From Phocoena phocoena (Eukaryota > Chordata > Mammalia > Artiodactyla > Phocoenidae): a DNA stretch of 64,000 nucleotides. How positions within the stretch are numbered: the stretch's first letter is position 1; every line of letters starts with the position of its first letter. A program made the position numbers and the translations under genes. The notes beneath the pieces were generated by a model. It made no database searches, was not told the origin of the DNA, and saw only the letters and a list, made by a program, of their open reading frames with translations. Below are positions 60,426-64,000 of the stretch, one piece after another. The stretch lies in assembly GCF_963924675.1 (NCBI RefSeq), contig NC_089227.1, forward strand, positions 49,656,080 to 49,720,079, in the 5' to 3' direction.

Positions 60426-60545
60426 GAAAAACGTCTAAGCATCTATGGCTTTACTAGGTATTGCCAAATTGATTTCCAATTGGTTGTAACAATATACGCT
60501 CACCAGCACCATCTGAGTTTGTTCCCCACATCTCAAGTTCCCCAG

Positions 60546-61230
60546 GATTTGAGATTAGCAATGTGGCTTCCTAATCTTTGCAAAGGCAAGAAGATCCAAG
60601 AATGAGATTAGAGAATAGGAAGAAATAGAGGTGTGCTGGTAATGAGTGATCAGAGGGTCAGCTGACCAGCAGGAGGGAAAGGAATCAGTGGGAGATTTGG
60701 GAAAATGGGGGAATGCAAATCATTTCAGGTAGGAAGTAAAAGGTCACTTAGAGTTTGACCCACTGGAAACTCTAGGGACTTAAAGAAAATACGAAGCCAT
60801 GATACTAAGGAATAACATTAACAGAGGGAGTGTGTAGGGTGAGGGGAGGAGAAATTCAGTTGACAACAGGCCTTTTAGGAACCTGTTGGTGACTCTCAGA
60901 GAGGGTCTGGGCTCTCTTGGGTGGTGTAAGTAAGGACAGGAGAACTCTTTCTGAAAAGGGACAAGGTAAGAGAGAGAGTAGCAAAATATCAGGGTTTGTA
61001 GAGTAGCTGAGATGAGGAGACCAAGTTTCAGAAAAAGAAGTCAATTGGAAATAGTATTGTTTTCTGGAGACCAGCAGACCAGAGCCACCTCTGCGATACA
61101 GCATCAGCACCTGCAGCATCTCTGATTTGTTCCTTTCACTCAATTTCTGCAGACCCTGCTGCCCTCCAGATCCTGATTCCATCATGCCTGCGTGGCTGCA
61201 GTGACTGACAACAGGATGCTGAACCAGACT
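60546..61230. other. Unique sequence, nothing recognised
   Basis: About 690 bp, purine-rich in places. No gene or confident repeat. Confidence 0.5.
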
Positions 61231-61234
61231 GGCA

Positions 61235-61390
61235 AGGCAGGTATTATCATTCCTGTTTCATCAATACACGAACTAAGGCTCAGACAAATTCACTAACTTG
61301 CTCAAGACTGTGCACCTTGAAAATGGTGAAACCGAGACCAGAGCCTAGGTGTTCAGATTCCAAGTCTAGGGCTCTTTGCATCAAAAGGAA
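61235..61390 (-). mobile_element. MIR SINE fragment
   Basis: Reversed MIR: GCAGGTATTATCATTCCTGTTT, CGAACTAAGGCTCAGACAA, ACTTGCTCAAGACTGTGCAC, AACCGAGACCAGAGCC. Confidence 0.7.
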
Positions 61391-61539
61391 TTGGTAGTCA
61401 TCTTAAATCTTTCATTCTCAACTCAGATCTTAAGAGGGTTCCATTTTTCTCCCAAGACAACCACAGCTCTTCTTTTTGACTTTCATGGCTTTTCATGAGT
61501 AACTCTTGTCTCTCTCTCAATCCTATTTCCCAACACACT

Positions 61540-61760
61540 CTTAGCCATACTCTCACCTCTCCACCCAAAGCACACCTCAGCCTCGACTGATCTGGGAGTT
61601 CACCAAGTTCTTTACCACCTCTGTGCCTTTGTTTATGCCATTCCCCTCTCTTAGAGAAACTTCCCTTCTGTCTCCATCATCCTCCTAGGCCCAGTTCAAG
61701 TCTTACACATTCTGTGATTGCTTCAGTGCACACTTTCTAAACTGCCATATTGGCTGTTTC
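61540..61760 (+). mobile_element. L2 3'-region fragment
   Basis: TACCACCTCTGTGCCTTTG, TTTATGCCATTCCCCTCTC, GGCCCAGTTCAAGTCTTACA follow the L2 3' consensus (CACCTCTGTGCCTTTGCACATGC, CAGCTCAAATG). Confidence 0.65.
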
Positions 61761-64000
61761 ATCATGAAATATGACTCTATTGTACATTCTCTTGAATTGT
61801 CCTCAAATTGTTACCCTGTGCAACAAGATGCAGAGCAGATCACTGCAGGCAGTTGTTTGCTTGCTTTGTATTTTCTTTTTTTTTTTACCAACTACTTCTT
61901 GTTATACAGGGATTTTCTAATTACCCTCAGCCTAACACTAAACATACTTGACAACTTATGAAATATGAATCAGAATTAATAGGAAATACAAAGTATGAAG
62001 ACTTGGAAGTTAGGACAAAATCAGTAGTCAAGGTAAAAGTCTCAAAGGCATGATGGAAAATTTAAGTGACAAAGTCATAAGGCAAACTGTTTAAAAAGGT
62101 ACAGAAACAGAGATCAGCACCAGATTGAGCCATAGCTTTTTCTGTTCCTTCTCTGATGGCTCTGGCTTTCCGACACTCTGCAAAACAAGAGAAGTGACTT
62201 CTCATCGCTACTTAACAAACAGGCTCCCTCATGCTCAGAAATAACCAGTATTGTCTGCAAATGATGATCCCATTGTGTGCTCATACAGCCAAAGTTGTAT
62301 TTCGCATTTTATGAAATGATGCAAAAGTTTGTGTGCATATTCAATTCTCCAACCTTGTTGAGCATCTTGTATGTGAAGAGGTATCAAGAAGGACATGACC
62401 CCTGCCCTTGAGGAGCAGAAGGTGTGTGTAGTTAGTAGAAAGTACTCATATTTATGTACAAGTAAATTGGCCCTTTGCAGAGCAACATGTGAACAAATGT
62501 AAGTTCATGTGACATTGTATGTATTTCCGTGTTGAGGTAACACTGATAAAAAGGAATAAAAAGAATTAAGTGGAAGATTTCCAAAACAAAGTCAGTAAAA
62601 AGGATGAACTTAATTTCATGTAAAGGAAGGAGGAAAACATGCTAAGGTATGCAAGGTATTGGAAGTGGAAACACATACCTTATCACAGTGCACCCAGTAG
62701 AGAATACATTATTTGTATCAGCATAAGTATTAGTATTAGTATTCCCATTTGGTATTAGGAGATGGCTAGACATTTAAGTTAACTTTTCCTAAAGCATACA
62801 GCAAGTTACTGGCATAGCTAAAACAAGTGATATTTTGGAAGCAGTCTTCATGAAACACTGAAGCTGTATATTTTTCAATACATGCAACTACTCCTAGGTA
62901 CTCCTTGAACAGCAGCTAGTAGGAAACTGAAATACATTCTTAAAATGCTTGTTTTACAAATAGTGCAAATAACAGAACAAGAAGTTTTCTTGTTCCCCTA
63001 GATCAGGAAATCAGAGAATATTAAAAAAACAAAAAACAAAAGAAAACACAAGACTCATTAACAATATTTCCTGAGGGAGAATATAGACATGCAGACCGCG
63101 CCAGAATTCCACATTACTGCCTGAATTCAAAGATTAAGGGTGTGTTTTGCCCACACCCTACATTTTTGGGAACACAGGCCATGCCATTATGTAAGGGCTA
63201 TTCACGAGGCTAACATGACTCTTCTCTTCTTGGCGGAGCCCTTATTCTGATCCATAATACATATATTTTTAAATGTACCTCATCCATTAACCAAACTGAC
63301 AGATTATCACCCAGATTGACACAAATCGATTTATCGCTACGTCTGCCAGCTCCCATAAATGGTAGCACTTACACAAGACAGAAATATCTCTTGGAATGAC
63401 CGGCATACTTGTTTCAATCATCTACAGAGCCATAAAATGGGGGAGGATTCAGAATAGAGGAGTGCCTGGTTTTAAATACGATATAATTTTCCTCCCAGAC
63501 CTCTACTGAGAGCCTCGCACACTACAGTATAGTATGGGCCTTTGTTGAGGCTTATATTTCCCACCTGTATTTCTTTTTCTTTTTCCAGCAACAGTCTGTC
63601 TTTGTGCCAACTCCTAAATAACCATAAATTTTGTTCTTATAAACCTTAATGAATGCTTGGCCAAGATGCTGTAACTATTGGCTTCTACATTGGAGCATAA
63701 ATGGAAAGGAAAAAAAAAAAGTGTGCACTGTGAAAAACTGGATAAAGTGGAAAAAAGATCACAGCAAACCCAAAGTCGCAATTTGCCTTTAATGTGAAGG
63801 AGGCCTTGTTTTCACGGTGTGGCAGCTTTCAGGAGTTTTAATCTCAAAGTAGCTGATCAATTTAAGGTAAGTGGCAGGCATTTGGCCTGGTTCCCAGGCT
63901 TTGCTTTGCTGCTCTGAGAAAAGAAAGGATTCAGTCAGACACACAGACAACAGGCATCATCAGCGGCTCCCACATTCCAAGCATTTTAACACAGATTAGG
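61761..64000. other. Unique sequence to the window end
   Basis: About 2.2 kb with at most faint MIR/L2 traces (near 62360-62440 and 62730-62840). The last kilobase is entirely free of recognisable repeats. No coding region is recognised. Confidence 0.5.

Larger units (their letters stand above)
59395..60545 (-). mobile_element. Old L1 3' end (minus), interrupted
   Basis: Diverged L1M-like pieces at about 59395-59661, 59932-60200 and 60425-60545. Motifs include TTGAGCTTCGTCTATGTTGATA, TTGCTGTTCTAAGCAGTACTG and GGTATTGCCAAATTGATTTCC. Interrupted by a younger L1 tail and a MIR. Confidence 0.55.

Noticed and set aside
63867..63876. 5' splice site AAGGTAAGTGG as evidence of an exon
   Set aside because: A good match but isolated; no open frame of exon size with a convincing acceptor upstream.

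Overview
This window looks like mammalian nuclear DNA, and most likely cetacean (whale or dolphin). The main clue is eleven copies of the tRNA-derived CHR SINE family. Seven are the short form of about 200 bp and four the long form of about 330 bp. Some short copies keep most of their CpGs and perfect target-site duplications (TSDs), so the family was active recently. The L1 elements are of cetartiodactyl type. The genus was inferred from repeats only, without a database search.

No intact host gene is supported. The window reads as intergenic or intronic sequence. The one gene-like feature is a broken processed pseudogene of CBX3 (HP1-gamma), minus strand, 13708-14250. Every longer open frame falls in L1 ORF1 or ORF2, or is a chance frame through SINE sequence.

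Layout. 1-4.7 kb: an old L1 cut by a CHR SINE and a younger L1 tail, then an ancient L2 on the minus strand split by a small L1 tail, an MLT1-type LTR and a long CHR SINE. 6.35-10.88 kb: one L1 with an inverted 5' part (twin-priming signature), later hit by another L1 and two CHR SINEs. 12-17 kb: CHR SINEs, the CBX3 pseudogene, an old L1 tail and an older tRNA-Glu SINE. 17.6-25 kb: unique DNA with L2, MIR and L1 remnants. 26-28.3 kb: a nested stack of L1 and SINE insertions, including an L1 with a 3' transduction. 29-37 kb: MIR, a MER5-like DNA transposon, L2 and L1 remnants, and a CpG-enriched unique segment near 35.1-35.45 kb. 37.4-43 kb: a nearly full-length, inactivated L1 (minus). 44.26-45.87 kb: a young truncated L1 (minus) with a 3' transduction. 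46.2-47.1 kb: a probable solo LTR. 50.17-55.71 kb: a nearly full-length L1 (plus) broken by two CHR SINEs and several frame breaks. 56-64 kb: MIR, L2 and L1 remnants in otherwise unique DNA.

The most interesting content is the record of L1 machinery at work: a TSD-bounded twin-priming inversion, three candidate 3' transductions, and several poly(A)-only insertions flanked by direct repeats. No new protein system was found.
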